A DNA stretch of 64,000 nucleotides, taken from assembly GCA_014529385.2 (NCBI GenBank), contig CM043970.1, positions 46,462,779-46,526,778 of the forward strand, in the 5' to 3' direction. The notes beneath the pieces were generated by a model, which made no database searches, had not been told where the DNA came from, and saw only the letters and a program-made list of their open reading frames with translations. The DNA comes from Adiantum capillus-veneris. Its lineage: Eukaryota; Streptophyta; Polypodiopsida; Polypodiales; Pteridaceae. Below, in pieces: positions 11,157 through 21,862 of the stretch. Each line of letters opens with the position of its first letter. Within the stretch, counting starts at the first letter, position 1. The translations under genes were made by a program, and so were the position numbers.

Positions 11157-14100
11157 TCACAAGAGATCCAACATCGGTCGCTGGCGGATCTCATCGATCT
11201 CCTTCATGGTCAGTAGTCTGACCGGGTGTCGTGCATGTCGAGCCAAAGTGATCTGAATCCTCTGATGCAGTCTCTGTCGATGCTGTGTAGTCCTCCGTAG
11301 TCGTGGGCGTCTGGATCTCCCCAGCTCAGTGGCTCGGTCGATCAGTGTGCCTTATGGTGTGAGGCGGCGAGCTCTGTTGTGGTAGTAACTCCTCCGGGTG
11401 TCCAGTGGCAGCTCTAAAGAAGTCTGTGATCTGTCTTTGAGATTGGCTAGCTTGTCCTCTCGTCAGGCTCTCTCTGTGTGCGCAGCTCGAGCAAAAACAA
11501 ACCCAGGCATTTCTGATCCTCGTACCGCATGACTCTGGAGAATGGTCCAAACCCTCTCTGAACAAGCAATGGAAGCAGCTTCGTATCTCGTGGTAGACGG
11601 GGCGGTGGCATGGGTAGTGCAACTCTGTCTCAGGCTCGATGTCACACAGGGGGCATGTCCTGGCCTATGCTATTACTCCGCTGTATCTCCGAGTCTCGAT
11701 CCGCAGCTCGTGTGAAGATGTGTGCATCTCGCCAATAGCACATCGTATCCCATGAGACAAGTGGGTGTCCATGTATCTGGGCCTCGTCACAAAACCATCC
11801 TCCGTAAGGTGGAGGAGATGCTCTCTGTAGAAAGCCATCTTCGTGCCCAGCTCCTGTACTGGCTGCATCCATGTCCTCCTCGTGTCTAGCTGAGTAAAGT
11901 CCTGGCGGATGAGCGTGGTGATCTCTGACTGTGTAAGAGGCAGAGAGGGCGTATCGAGTGAGTACTGGAAGGGAGGCAATCTGTCTATGTTGAACCCATG
12001 CGCCTGAAACCATGATGTCATCTCCCCATACCAGCATGCTGTATCTCCCTGCATGGCTAGCTGTCGAGAGGACTCAAGTGCAAGGCGGGAATATCCGTCT
12101 CTGAGAAGTTCCCGCATGCAGTGTATGAAGGAGACAGATCTGGTGAGCGCCTCAACCACTAGTGGGGGGGGGGCAGCTAGCTCTGCTCGTACAATAGCAC
12201 GTGGTACTGAAGCCTTGGCTCTAATGAGCCGCGAGATCATAGAGACTAGAGGCTTCTCCATGTCCCCCCATCCATCATTGCGGCTTGTCCTCCTGTGATT
12301 ATCCAATGAAGGTCCCCAAATCTCACCTCCATAAAGCAATGCAGAAGCCACCAAAGTGTCAAAGAGCCGGAGCTTCGTCCGAGGCTCTTGAAACTGAACC
12401 TGTGAGCACATCCTTTCCAATCCACCCAATGTTGCATGTGCTTTGTTCAATCTAGTCTCTGCTGCCCTCCTCAATGAAAATGCTGGCCCACTAAAAACCA
12501 CTCCAAGGTAAGTGTAAGCATTTGTATACTCCATTGTCTCTTGGCCGTATGTGAATGTGGGCGCTGACCTCATGATCCACTGTGGGGTGGTATTAAATAC
12601 CATGACCTTGGTTTTACCAAGGTTGACGGACAAATCGCTTTCTTGGGCAAACCTATGCAAAGCATCCAAGTGACGTTGCATCCCCTTCGGAGAGTCGGAG
12701 ATCAACACAATATCATCAGCATATAACAATAGTGGAATCCATGTCCCTGCCAGTTGTGCTCCTCTATCACCATCTCTCTCAATGTAGTCTCTATCCCTCT
12801 GCGGTGCGTACATGCCCCACTACTGACTTGTATAATGCCATGACCCCCCAAATGAGCTCTGTGGGTACTCCTATCTGTTGTAATCTACGCATCAATCTAG
12901 CTCTAGGTACTGTGTCAAATGCTTTGCGGAAATCCACAAAGCTACAATAGATCCGTCACCCACGCAATCTACCCTCCTCAATGATGGCTCTGAGTGTCAA
13001 GATATGGTCAAAAGTAGAAAAACCCCTCTTGAACCTTGCCTGCCCGGTTGCGTGTATCCCCTCCTTCTCTGCCCATCTACTCAGTTGCTGCTCAAGAATA
13101 GATGCGTACAACCCTGCCCTCTTCTTCCGCCGCACTAGGCGTCGGAAGTCAATCTGTGACTGTCTGTGAGTGATGTCCCCCAAAAGCACCTCCCTCTGAA
13201 GTCTAGTTCTAGTGTTCCGGCATTCCTCATCATACCAACTGTTCTGGGGCATGCTCCCCGAACGGCGTCTCTGCTCAGGCTGGGTATGTGGGTATGCCTC
13301 CGTTGTTGCATCATGTAGTGTTTGTGTCAGTATAGTGGTAAGCTCCTCCTGAGGTCGCCTTGGCTCCTCTGTGCACAGGCGTCTGTAGATCCCATCTATG
13401 TATATAGAGTCCGTCTCCCGCGTGAAGGTGTAGCGAGTAGGGGTTGCTTCCCATAGCCTGTGTGCTACACTAAACTGAAAAGAGATGGTCAACGACACAA
13501 GAGCATGATCCACTGCCACACCAGCAGGTCTGGGTCCCACGGTGAGATCCTGGATACTAGAGATGAGGCTCGGCTGTGCCATGACATAATCCACTGTGCT
13601 AGCTCCATGTCTGTGTGGAAAGCATGTAAAACCCCCTGCAGCGGGAAATCTTTGTAGGCCATTCAAGATGGCCAATCCATGTGCAGTCCCTATGTCTATC
13701 AAGTGTCGTCCATACTCAGTGTGTTCTCCATCTTGTAATAGTCTGGATAGGCCCGTCTCTGCAACATCCAGCTCTCTCAGCATCTCCTCTGAAGTATCAT
13801 AAAATATTGTCTGATGATGGGCAGTCCTAGCATTGAAGTCCCCTAGAATGATGATGTCACCATCTCTAGAGAACTCCCATATGTCATCATCCAAAATAGA
13901 AAAGGGGGATTGTCCTCTGGGTGGTGCATATATTGACGTACTCGGGGGGAAGTAGCAAAGTAAAGATATCTGCCCGTCTCTGCTCTCAATCTCACCCACA
14001 TGTAGCTAGCTTGCTCATCCTTGCGGGATGTATGTATCAATGGCTGCAACTCCTCCCTGAATAACACTGCCACTCCTCTTGAGCCCCGCCCTCTGTGCTC

Positions 14101-14247
14101 TGATCGTGTCTCTTGTCTACAGGCTGTCTCCCATCTATATCCACTAATGTGAGGCATAGACTGCCCAAGGGCCTGATGTGTCTCATAGTAGAAGACGATG
14201 TCTCTTCCCATAAAACTATCCTTTAAAGCACCCACATCAAGGCGCAT
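11157..14247 (-). pseudogene. LINE-1 ORF2: endonuclease and RT remnant
   Basis: The endonuclease (13060-14247) has GDFNAR, a STVDYV block and a terminal DHALVS, all typical of APE-like LINE nucleases. It changes frame at a six-G run (13944-13949). The RT is cut: only the catalytic LLLYADDIVLI part onward remains (12813-11665), because the blocks for motifs 0-4, including GVKQGCPLSP, are deleted. The tail has an HYPCHCP-type zinc finger half and the motif QRQITDFFRA (11439-11410). It ends at the TGA at 11157-11159. The protein would nick target DNA and copy RNA in the intact family. This copy cannot. Confidence 0.85.
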
Positions 14248-14304
14248 AGATCCGTTACAATTCCAGGTGGCAACTTTGAGTGTGGTCCCATAGGTCTCGC
14301 ATCG

Positions 14305-14826
14305 TTATGTGGAGCACCGCTCTACAATCACCACCCGGCCATCTTTGTAGAAGGCCGTCTTTCCCTTCTCCCTTGCCGCTTGAATCTCTAGCATTACCTC
14401 TCTCATATGCGCAAGCTGTGTGAGAGTGAGGTCATCTCCAAGGAATATGCCCGTTTTCTTGAGTGTAGGACGCTTTTTCAAGAAGTCCTTCTTTGCCTCC
14501 ATGGATGGGAAACGGATGATTAAAGCTCTCCCTTTTGAAGTCTTCCCATTGCCTTGTGTCTTCTTCTCTACCCTCCATGCCTTTGTATGAGTAGCCTCAC
14601 TACCCATCATGCGGAGAAGTTCTACGTGCAAGTCCTCTTTCTCCTTCTTCCATTGCGCGCCTTCGTTGAGAAACATTTGAAGAAGGTTGGCCTTCTCTTT
14701 CCACCATCCCTGCGTATCTGCTTTCTATTCTTTCATCTCCCTCTCCATTTGTGTTATCCGCTTGTTTGTAAGCACAAAGGTTGCCTTCGTATGGGGCTTA
14801 CACACTAGCGAAGCGATCATGGCCTC
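14305..14826 (-). pseudogene. LINE-1 ORF1 remnant
   Basis: The minus frame 14305-14676 reads MFLNEGAQWKKEKEDL, then the C-terminal half of an ORF1 RNA-binding protein (FPSMEAKKDFLKK ... LTLTQLAHMREVMLEIQAAREKGK). The coiled-coil half present in the second LINE (19560-19977) is deleted. A stop near 14677 and frame changes break the start. ORF1 proteins of this kind coat the LINE RNA. Confidence 0.75.
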
Positions 14827-15120
14827 CATCAAAAACAAAAAACAAAACCCAGTTTGCACTTCTGCAAGAGAGGCCAACCCACTATATCCACACTACGCAT
14901 ACATCCATGTCTCGCATAATGCATACATCTGTTTTCCTCATATCAATCCTACATTTTCCTTTTCTACTAATTTCTCCCTGCTCGTGAAAATTCCTGAAAA
15001 AGTATTTTCCTGTAGAATTTCAAAAATTTCGAAACTGTGAAATTTTTCCCTGTATTTTTGCAGGTCTGTCGGATGTATGCACCTGCGGGCTGAAAGGGGG
15101 GGGGGGGGGGGAGAGGATAC

Positions 15121-15122
<2 letters not shown>
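14827..15122. other. Unassigned stretch between the two LINEs
   Basis: AT-rich sequence without a match to the second LINE's 5' end. It closes with a 17-base G run (about 15096-15112) and 'gagaggatacgc'. It may be a variant 5' UTR of LINE-1 or older target DNA. No coding frame is convincing. Confidence 0.45.

Positions 15123-15176
<54 letters not shown>
15123..15176. repeat. (GA)n tract between the two LINEs
   Basis: 54 bp of GA. It is at once the tail of the right-hand LINE (minus-strand TC after ATTTCATTTCAT) and the 5' flank of the left-hand LINE. Confidence 0.95.
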
Positions 15177-15178
<2 letters not shown>

Positions 15179-15361
15179 AATGAAATGTTATATTAACGTC
15201 TTTAAAATGCCAAAGTGACCTATGAGACCAGAAAGTTACAATATGGTGGATCTGATACAAAGTCAGAGTAACAAAAGTAATGAAATGACAAAATAAAAAT
15301 ACTATGCTATGGAATCCTAAACTGCTAGGTGTGAACTAAGCAGCTAGCTGGGATAACTAAA

Positions 15362-18300
15362 TCACAAGAGATTCAGCATCGGTCGTTGGCAGATCTCATC
15401 AATCTCCTCCATGGTCAGTAGTTTGACTGAGCGTCGTGCTTGTCGGGCCAAAGTGATCCGGATCCTCTGATGCAGACTCCGTCGATGCTGTGCAGTCCTC
15501 CGCAGTCGTGGGCGTCTGGATCTCCCCATCTCGGTCGGTCGATCGATCAGTGTGCCTCTCGTGTAAGGCGCCGAGCTCTGTTGTGGTGGTAGCTCCTCTG
15601 GGTGTCTAGTGTCTGCTCTAAAGAAGTCTGTGATTTGTCTCTGAGACTGCCTAGCCTGTTCTCTTGTCAGGCTCTCTCTATGTCTGCGCAGCTCGAGCAA
15701 AAATAAACCCAGGCATCTCTGATCCTCGTATCACAAGACTTTGGAGAGTGGTCCAAATCCCTCTCTGAACAAGTAGTGGAAGCGGCCTCGTATCGTAGAC
15801 GGGGCAGTGGCATGTGTAATGCAACTCTGTCTCAGGCTCCATGTCACACAGGGGGCATGTCCTTGCCTCTGCTTGTACTCCGCTGTATCTCCCAGTCTCG
15901 ATCCGCAGTCGGTGTGAAGATGTGCGTATTTGGCCAATAGCACATCGTATCCCATGTGACAAGTGGGTGTCCATGTAGCTGGGCCTCGTCACAAAACCGT
16001 CCTTCGTAAGCTGGAGAAGATGCTTTCTGTAGAAAGCCATCTTCGTGCCTAGCTCCTGTATTGGCTGTATCCATGTCCTCTTGGTGTCTAGTTGAGTCAA
16101 GTCCTGGCGGATGAGCCTGGTGATCTCGGACTGTGTAAGAGTCAGAGAGGGTGCATCCAATGAGTACTAGAAGGGGGGCAATCTGTCTATGCTGAACCCA
16201 TGCGCCTGAAACCATGATGTCATCTCCCCATACCAGCATGCTGAATCTCCCTGCATGGCTAATTCTTGAGAGGACTCAAGTGCAAGGCGGGCATATCTGT
16301 CTCTGGAAAGTTCCCACATGCGGTGTATGAAGGAGACAGATTTGGTGAGTGCCTCAACCACTAGTGGAGGGGCAGCTAGCTCTGCTGGGATAATGGCACG
16401 TGGTATTGAAGCCTTGGCTCTAATGAGCCGCGAGATCAGAGACCAGAGGCTTCTCCATGTCTCCCCATCCATCAGTGTGACCCGTCCTCCCGTGATGATC
16501 CAATGAAGGTCCCCATATCTCATCTCCATAGAGCAATACAGAAGCCACCAAAGTGTCAAAGAGCCAGAGCTTCGTCCGAGGCTCCTGAAATTGAACTTGT
16601 GAACACATCCTCTCCAACTACCCAATGTTGCATGGGCTCTGGTCAATCTAGTCTCTGCTTCTCTCCTCAATGAAAATGTTGGTCCACTAAAAACCACTTT
16701 AAGGTAAGTGTAAGCATCTGTATACTCCACTATCTCTTGGCCGTATGTGAATGCGGGTGCTGACCTCCTGATCCACTGTGGGGTGGTATTAAATACCATG
16801 ACCTTGGTTTTACCAAGGTTGACAGACAAACCATTTTCATGGGCAAACCTATGCAAAGCATCCAAGTGATGTTGCATCCCCTCTGGAGAGTCAGAGATCA
16901 ACACAATATCATCAACATATAACAATAGTGGAATCCATGTCCCTGCAAGCTGTGCACCTCTATCACCATCTCTCTCAACGTAGTCAGAAACCTCATCCAC
17001 ATACATACCAAATAGAGTAGGAGAGAGCGGGCAGCCTTGCTTCACCCCAATAGTGGAGTAAACTGGTGTAGATAGACCCTCCGAGGTGCGTACATGCCCC
17101 ACTACCGACCCATATAATGCCATGACCCCCCAAATGAGCTCTATGGGTACTCCCATCTCCTGTAATCTGCGCATCAATCTAGCTCTGGGTACTGTGTCAA
17201 ATGCTTTGCGGAAGTCCACGAAGTTATAATAGATCCGTCTCCCATGTGATCTGCCCTCCTCAATGATGGCTCTGAGTGTCAAGATATGGTCAAGAGTAGA
17301 AAAACCTTTCTTGAACCCTGCCTGCCTGGTGCTGCGCGCATCCCCTCTCTCTTTGCCCATCTACTCAGTTGCTGCTCAAGAATGGATGCGTACAACCGTG
17401 CCAATTTGTGTCCAATCATGATAGTGCGATAATTCCCAGGCTCCATAGGGTCTCTTGACTTGAAAATAGGTACGATAGTAGATAGGCTCCAAGTATCAAG
17501 CAAGCCCTCACACATGGCACGGTTAAACATAATTGCTAGAAGCTCTGCTAGTAGATCTCTGGCATGCATGAAATGCTCAGCCACTAAGCCATCATGATCA
17601 TATGCTCTCCCATCCCTCATCCTGTCAATGGCCTTCTTCCCCATCTTAGCGGTGAAAAAAGCACATGTGTGGGCATGGATCGGGGGGGTCAGGAAGGGGC
17701 GGTTGTCCAGGAACTGTGTACAGAGATGATGCGTACTGGCCCCAGGCCTCTGTAGAGGTAATGGCAGGGGGGGGGGGGGGGGTGCTCATGAAAGAGCCGC
17801 CATGCCTCACGTGAATCCTGACTCAGAAATAGCTGGTATAGATCCTATTCTAGGTGAGCCAAAAATGCCCTCTTCTTCCGCCGCACTAGGCGTTGGAAGT
17901 CAATCTGTAACTGTCTGTGAGTGATGTCTCCGAAAAGCACCTCCCTCTGAAGTCTAGCTCTAGTCTCGCGGCATTCCTCATCATACCAGCTGTTCTGGGG
18001 CATGATCCCAGAACGGCGTCTCTTGACTCAGAAATAGCTGGTATAGATCCTATTCTAGGCGAGCCAAAAATGCCCTCTTCTTCCGCCGCACTAGGCGTCG
18101 GAAGTCAATCTGTAACTGTCTGTGAGTGATGTCCCCCAAAAGCACCTTCCTCTGAAGTCTAGCTCTAGTCTCGCGGCATTCCTCATCATACCAGCTGTTA
18201 TGGGGCATGATCCCAGAACGGCGTCTCTGCTCAGGCTGGGTGTGTGGGTATGCCTTTGCTGCTGCATCATGTAATGTCTGTGTCAGTATAGTAGTAAGCT

Positions 18301-19197
18301 CCTCCAGAGGTCGCCCTGGCTCTTCTGTGCACAGGCGTCTGTAGATCCCATCTATGTATACAAAGTCCGTCTCCCGCGTGAAGGTGTAGCGAGTAGGGGC
18401 TGTTGCCCGTAGCCTGTGTGCTACACTAAACTGGAAAGAGATGGTCAATGACACAAGAGCACGATCCACTGCCACACCAACAGGTCTGGGTCCAACCATG
18501 AGATCGTGGATACTAGAGATGAGGCTCGGCTGTGTCATGACTGTGTTGGCTCCATGTCCGTGTGGAAAGCATGTAAAACCCCCAATAGCGGGAAATCTCT
18601 GTAGGCCATTCAAGATGGCCAATCCATGTGCAATCCCCATGTCTATCAAGTGTCGTCCATACTCAGTGTGTTCTTCATCTTGTGATAGTCTGGATAGGCC
18701 CGTCTCTGCAACATCCAGCTCTCTCAGCATCTCCTCTGAAGTATCATAAAATACTGTCTGATGATGGGCAGTCCTAGCATTGAAGTCCCCTAGAATGATG
18801 ATGTCACCATCTCTAGAGAACTCCCATATGTCATCATCCAAAATAGAAAAGGGGGATTGTCCTCTGGGTGGTGCATATACTGACGTACTCGGGGGGAAGT
18901 AGCAAAGTAAAGATATCTGCCCGTCTCTGCTCTCAATCTCACCCACATGTAGCTAGCTTGCTCATCCCTGCGGTCTATATGTATCAATGGCTGCAACTCC
19001 TCCCTGAATAACACTGCCACTCCTCTTGAGCCCCGCCCTCTGTGCTCTGAACGTGTCTCTTGTCTACAGGCTGTCTCCCATCTGTATCCACTAATGTGAG
19101 GCATAGACTGCCCAGGGGCTTGCTGATGTGTCTTAGAGTAGAAGACTATGTCTTTTCCCGTAAAACTATCCTCAAAAGCACCCACATCAAGGCGCAT
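15362..19197 (-). pseudogene. LINE-2 ORF2: endonuclease, RT, zinc finger, tail
   Basis: Domains in order on the minus strand: APE-like endonuclease (19197-18050, GDFNAR; the Asp of STVDYV is deleted near 18540); a linker broken by a tandem duplication (17821-18230) and a G run (17768-17782); RT from 17644 (WSLSTIVPIFK, GNYRTIMIGHKL) through NFVDFRKAFDTV, GVKQGCPLSP and LLLYVDDIVLI (17360-16167); a CPLCDME...HYTCHCP zinc finger (near 15830); and an Arg-rich tail with QRQITDFFRA (15643-15614) ending at 15362. Frame changes occur at the six-G run 18891-18896, near 17330 and near 16160. The RT catalytic residues are intact but the chain is not. Confidence 0.87.
17821..18230 (-). repeat. 205-bp tandem duplication in LINE-2
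   Basis: 17821-18025 recurs as 18026-18230 with few differences. It covers the codons just downstream of the endonuclease. The first LINE has a single copy at 13120-13270. Confidence 0.88.
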
Positions 19198-19254
19198 AGA
19201 TCCATTACAATTCCAGGTGGCAACTTTGAGTGTGGTCCCATAGGTCTCACAAGG

Positions 19255-20290
19255 TCATGTGGAGTGCCGCTCTACAATCACCACCCGACCATCTCTGTAG
19301 AAGGCCGTCTTTCCCTTCTCCCTTGCCTCTTGAATCTGTGGCAATACCTCTCTCATATGCGCAAGCTGTGTGAGAGTGAGGTCATCTCCAAGGGTTTTCT
19401 TTAGTGTAGGATGCCTCTTCAAGAAGTCCTTCTTTGCCTCCATGGATGAAAAACGCATGATTAAAGCTCTCTCCTTTGAAGTCTCCCCATTTCCTTGTGC
19501 CTTCTTCCCTACCCTTCATGCCTTTGTATGAGTAGCCTCACTACCCATCATGCGGAGAAGTTCATCATCTCGATCTTTTAGACCGGTTACTCGTATGTGC
19601 AAAGCTCTAGTTTTCCTTCGTTGCTCTTCTTCTAGAGTCATGTTGATGATTGTAGGAGTGGGGACAGATGTGGTTTCTTTCCCTTTCCCTTTCCCTTTCT
19701 TAGCGACTTCTATCCATTTCTCAGCCTCATCCGCCTTCTTCTGTGTCTTCGTGATCACATCCATCCACGAAGATGTCTTTACCACATTCTGTTTCTCCTC
19801 CTCTTTGATCATCCGTACTTGCTCGTTGATGACCTTGATTTCCTCTATCACCGAGGGTTGGAATTTCCCTTCCTCTAGTCCACTGCTTGCTCTATCAACC
19901 AACTCTCGCTTGAGGGCTGAGACCTCTTCTTTGAGTGCTTGTGAATCCGCCTTAAGTGCTTGTAGCTCTGTGTGCAAGTCTTCTTTTCTCCTTCTTCCAT
20001 TGCGCGCCCTCGTTGAGGAACATTTGAAGAAGGTTGGCCTTCTCTTTCTACCATCCTTCCGTATTTGCTTTCCATTCTTTCATCTCCCTTTCCATTTGTG
20101 TTATTCGCTTGTTTGTACGCATGAAGGTTGCCTTTCTATGTGGCTTGCAAGCTGGTGAAGCGCTTATGACCTCGGGAACGGGCATGGGCATGGGTTGGTT
20201 GAGCTCGCCTTGTTTTATGTCTTTAGAAGCTTCTTGCTCCTTCACAAGCTTAACATAACGGGACGGGTTGTTACCATCTTCTATCGCCAT
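19255..20290 (-). pseudogene. LINE-2 ORF1
   Basis: The start is an ATG at 20290 (MAIEDGNNPSRYVKL...). A TAG near 20048 and a frame change near 19985 interrupt it. 19977-19516 encodes a heptad-rich coiled coil (ALKADSQALKEEVSALKREL) and a lysine-glycine tract. There follow an RNA-binding-like block (RALHIRVTGLKDRDDELLRMMG) and a C-terminal domain (LTLTQLAHMREVLPQIQEAREKGK) ending at 19255. The arrangement coiled coil, RRM-like, C-terminal domain is that of L1-type ORF1 proteins, which trimerise and bind RNA. About 340 codons in total. Confidence 0.8.
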
Positions 20291-20608
20291 AGCTCAATGC
20301 GTGCGTGCTTGCGGGATGAGAGAGAGAGAGTGGCTAGGTGTGAACAGGTTATAGCTAAGAGGCGATAAGCTGACGGGTTTAAGGAGAAATCAAAGGAAAA
20401 TGCCTTCAGGCACATGAACCACCTCCAAAAACCAAGCAAAAAATTAATATAGGCAAAGAAGGGTATGGACTTGCGTTAATAAGCCGGCAATCGGTGTGCG
20501 TAAGGTTCAAGCGAGCAGCGTGGTAGATGTGCGCAAGGAGAACCATGGTTGGCTACGCGCAGGGGAGAGAGAGAGACCCTATTTGTTGTGGCAAAACCGT
20601 ATGCTGTT

Positions 20609-20612
<4 letters not shown>
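20291..20612 (-). other. LINE-2 5' untranslated region
   Basis: Sequence between the ORF1 start and the (GA)n tract. It contains no recognised motif beyond short GA runs (20312-20324, 20566-20576). The first LINE does not share it, so where the true 5' end lies is unsure. Confidence 0.5.
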
Positions 20613-20698
<86 letters not shown>

Positions 20699-21081
20699 AG
20701 CCAATATACTCCAGATGGAAAATCATGTACAATGATGAGACGATGGAAAAGAGGACACCCCTGCTCCTATATATAGGAGAACAGGGGTAGGTCGGGCAAA
20801 TGCCTAATAAATCACCCTACCTGATAAATGACCCTCCAATATAAATGGGGGAATGTGAAGTGACCAAAACAGGTCTAAGTGGGCAATGTGCTGAACAACC
20901 CTAAATGTGCCTGAGATCCCTGTGTAGCAAGTGTACGGGTGGACAACCCAAGGGCCAATGCACGTGAAAGTGAGGAGCTTGTGGACAGTGTGCGAAGCAT
21001 CTGGTGATGACAAAAATCTAACATCCCCCCTCAACAACAGATGCGGAGAAGCTGTCGAGGAAGATATGCAACATGCCTGGA
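20613..21081 (-). repeat. Copia-type LTR, right part, with PPT and 57 bp of interior
   Basis: The (AG)n tract at 20613-20693, then 'tggcaagccaatatactcc...' to CTAACA at 21021, matches 8403-8821. The left part of the LTR is missing here and may be represented by the (AC)n(AG)n at 10752-10960 on the far side of the LINEs. A polypurine tract (minus GGGGGGA) and about 50 bp of interior follow to 21081, where element A gag resumes. It is a second 3' end of the copia-type element, in the same orientation as 8310-8821. Confidence 0.8.
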
Positions 21082-21266
21082 GATTGTTGAGTCAAAATTT
21101 GCATTGCAAATTTTGAATCCTTCGCAAGTTTAATCATCATCTTTGTTGCGTTGTCAACCAATTGTCGACGTTCCATCTCTTCATTCTTAGATTGAGTTGG
21201 CAAAGGTGGGCCATACTCTTGTGATTGCTCATGAGAATCTTCTCCGCGATCTCCTCTCGCATTCGC
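21082..21266 (-). pseudogene. Element A gag, N-terminal part
   Basis: The minus frame reads NARGDRGEDSHEQSQEYGPP ... ERRQLVDNATKMMIKLAKDSK and stops at ILTQQS where the inserted block begins. It continues upstream at 27485-27528, across element B, to the ATG at 27526-27528. Aligned with B (21980-22150) and H (63463-63718), about 36 bp are missing at the junction with 8309. Confidence 0.85.
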
Positions 21267-21791
21267 TGTCACAAAGTGATGACGTGGTGGACAGCAGAAA
21301 CCCTAATTTCTGCCAGAAACCCTAAAATTCCTGCAAACCCTAATTTCTGCCAGAAACCCTAATTTTCGGAAATCGCGGATACTGGATATTTTTTTTTTTT
21401 GAAAAATGATGAGCGACGCGAATTTTGCTTTTTTTTTATTATAAAAAAAGCGAGAAAGACTCTCTAAGAGAGAGAGAGAACTGATGCTTTTTATTTTAAA
21501 AGCTTTTGGGGCTCTGCTTTTGGGCATCCTAAATAAGTGGTGAGGGCTTCACTTCTCAGAGCATTTGGACGCAGAGTCTGAGAGTGAAACCCTAACCGCT
21601 CTCTTGTACTTTGATGATTGATTAATATAAAAAGAAATACCGAAAGGGGCGCCAATCTTTGGGGCCAATATCTCTAGGCACGGAACTCCGCCGGGCCAGT
21701 GCAAATCTATTGTGATCTGTGAATTGTTTTGAAGTGGTTATTTGGTGCTGTCGCGGTTGGTTCTTGACTTGGAGTGTCCAAGTCTGTTACA
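21267..21791 (+). repeat. 5' LTR of gypsy element B
   Basis: 525 bp from TGTCACAAAG to CTGTTACA. It contains three copies of an AAACCCTAA/T motif near its start, where the 3' LTR has one. It also has GA runs near 21465 and the family block 'aagaaataccgaaaggggcgcc' (about 21632-21654), just after which the R/U5 part lies. Confidence 0.95.
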
Positions 21792-21810
21792 GTGGTATCA
21801 GTGCACGGCC
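21792..21810 (+). promoter_or_regulatory. Primer binding site of element B
   Basis: GTGGTATCAGTGCACGG starts one base after the LTR. The TGGTATCA core is the usual complement of the 3' end of plant initiator tRNA-Met. In A and H the same site reads TGGTATCAGAGCACGG on the minus strand, so B has a G-to-T/A-to-G type change within it. Confidence 0.85.
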
Positions 21811-21862
21811 GATTTCTCTTCTACGGGAAATCCGATCCCCGAATTTTTTTTTCGCGGCACCT

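Larger units (their letters stand above)
15177..20612 (-). mobile_element. LINE-2 (longer copy of the APE-type LINE)
   Basis: A minus-strand LINE of about 5.4 kb in the order 5' UTR (20291-20612), ORF1 (19255-20290), 57-bp gap, ORF2 (15362-19197), 3' UTR, (TC)n tail. The RT domain is nearly complete with YVDD, while the endonuclease has lost the DYV of its STVDYV block and a 205-bp tandem duplication disrupts the linker. Both ends abut (GA)n. The right tract (20613-20693) continues directly into copia LTR sequence, so the LINE seems to sit inside that LTR's microsatellite. Confidence 0.87.

Noticed and set aside
12053-13802. Plus-strand ORFs within the LINEs (for example 12053-12298, 13460-13802, 18441-18749, 19550-20158)
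   Set aside because: They are antisense shadows of LINE ORF1/ORF2.
21300-21365. Interstitial telomere
   Set aside because: AAACCCTAA units are few, spaced and inside an LTR, so not a telomeric array.
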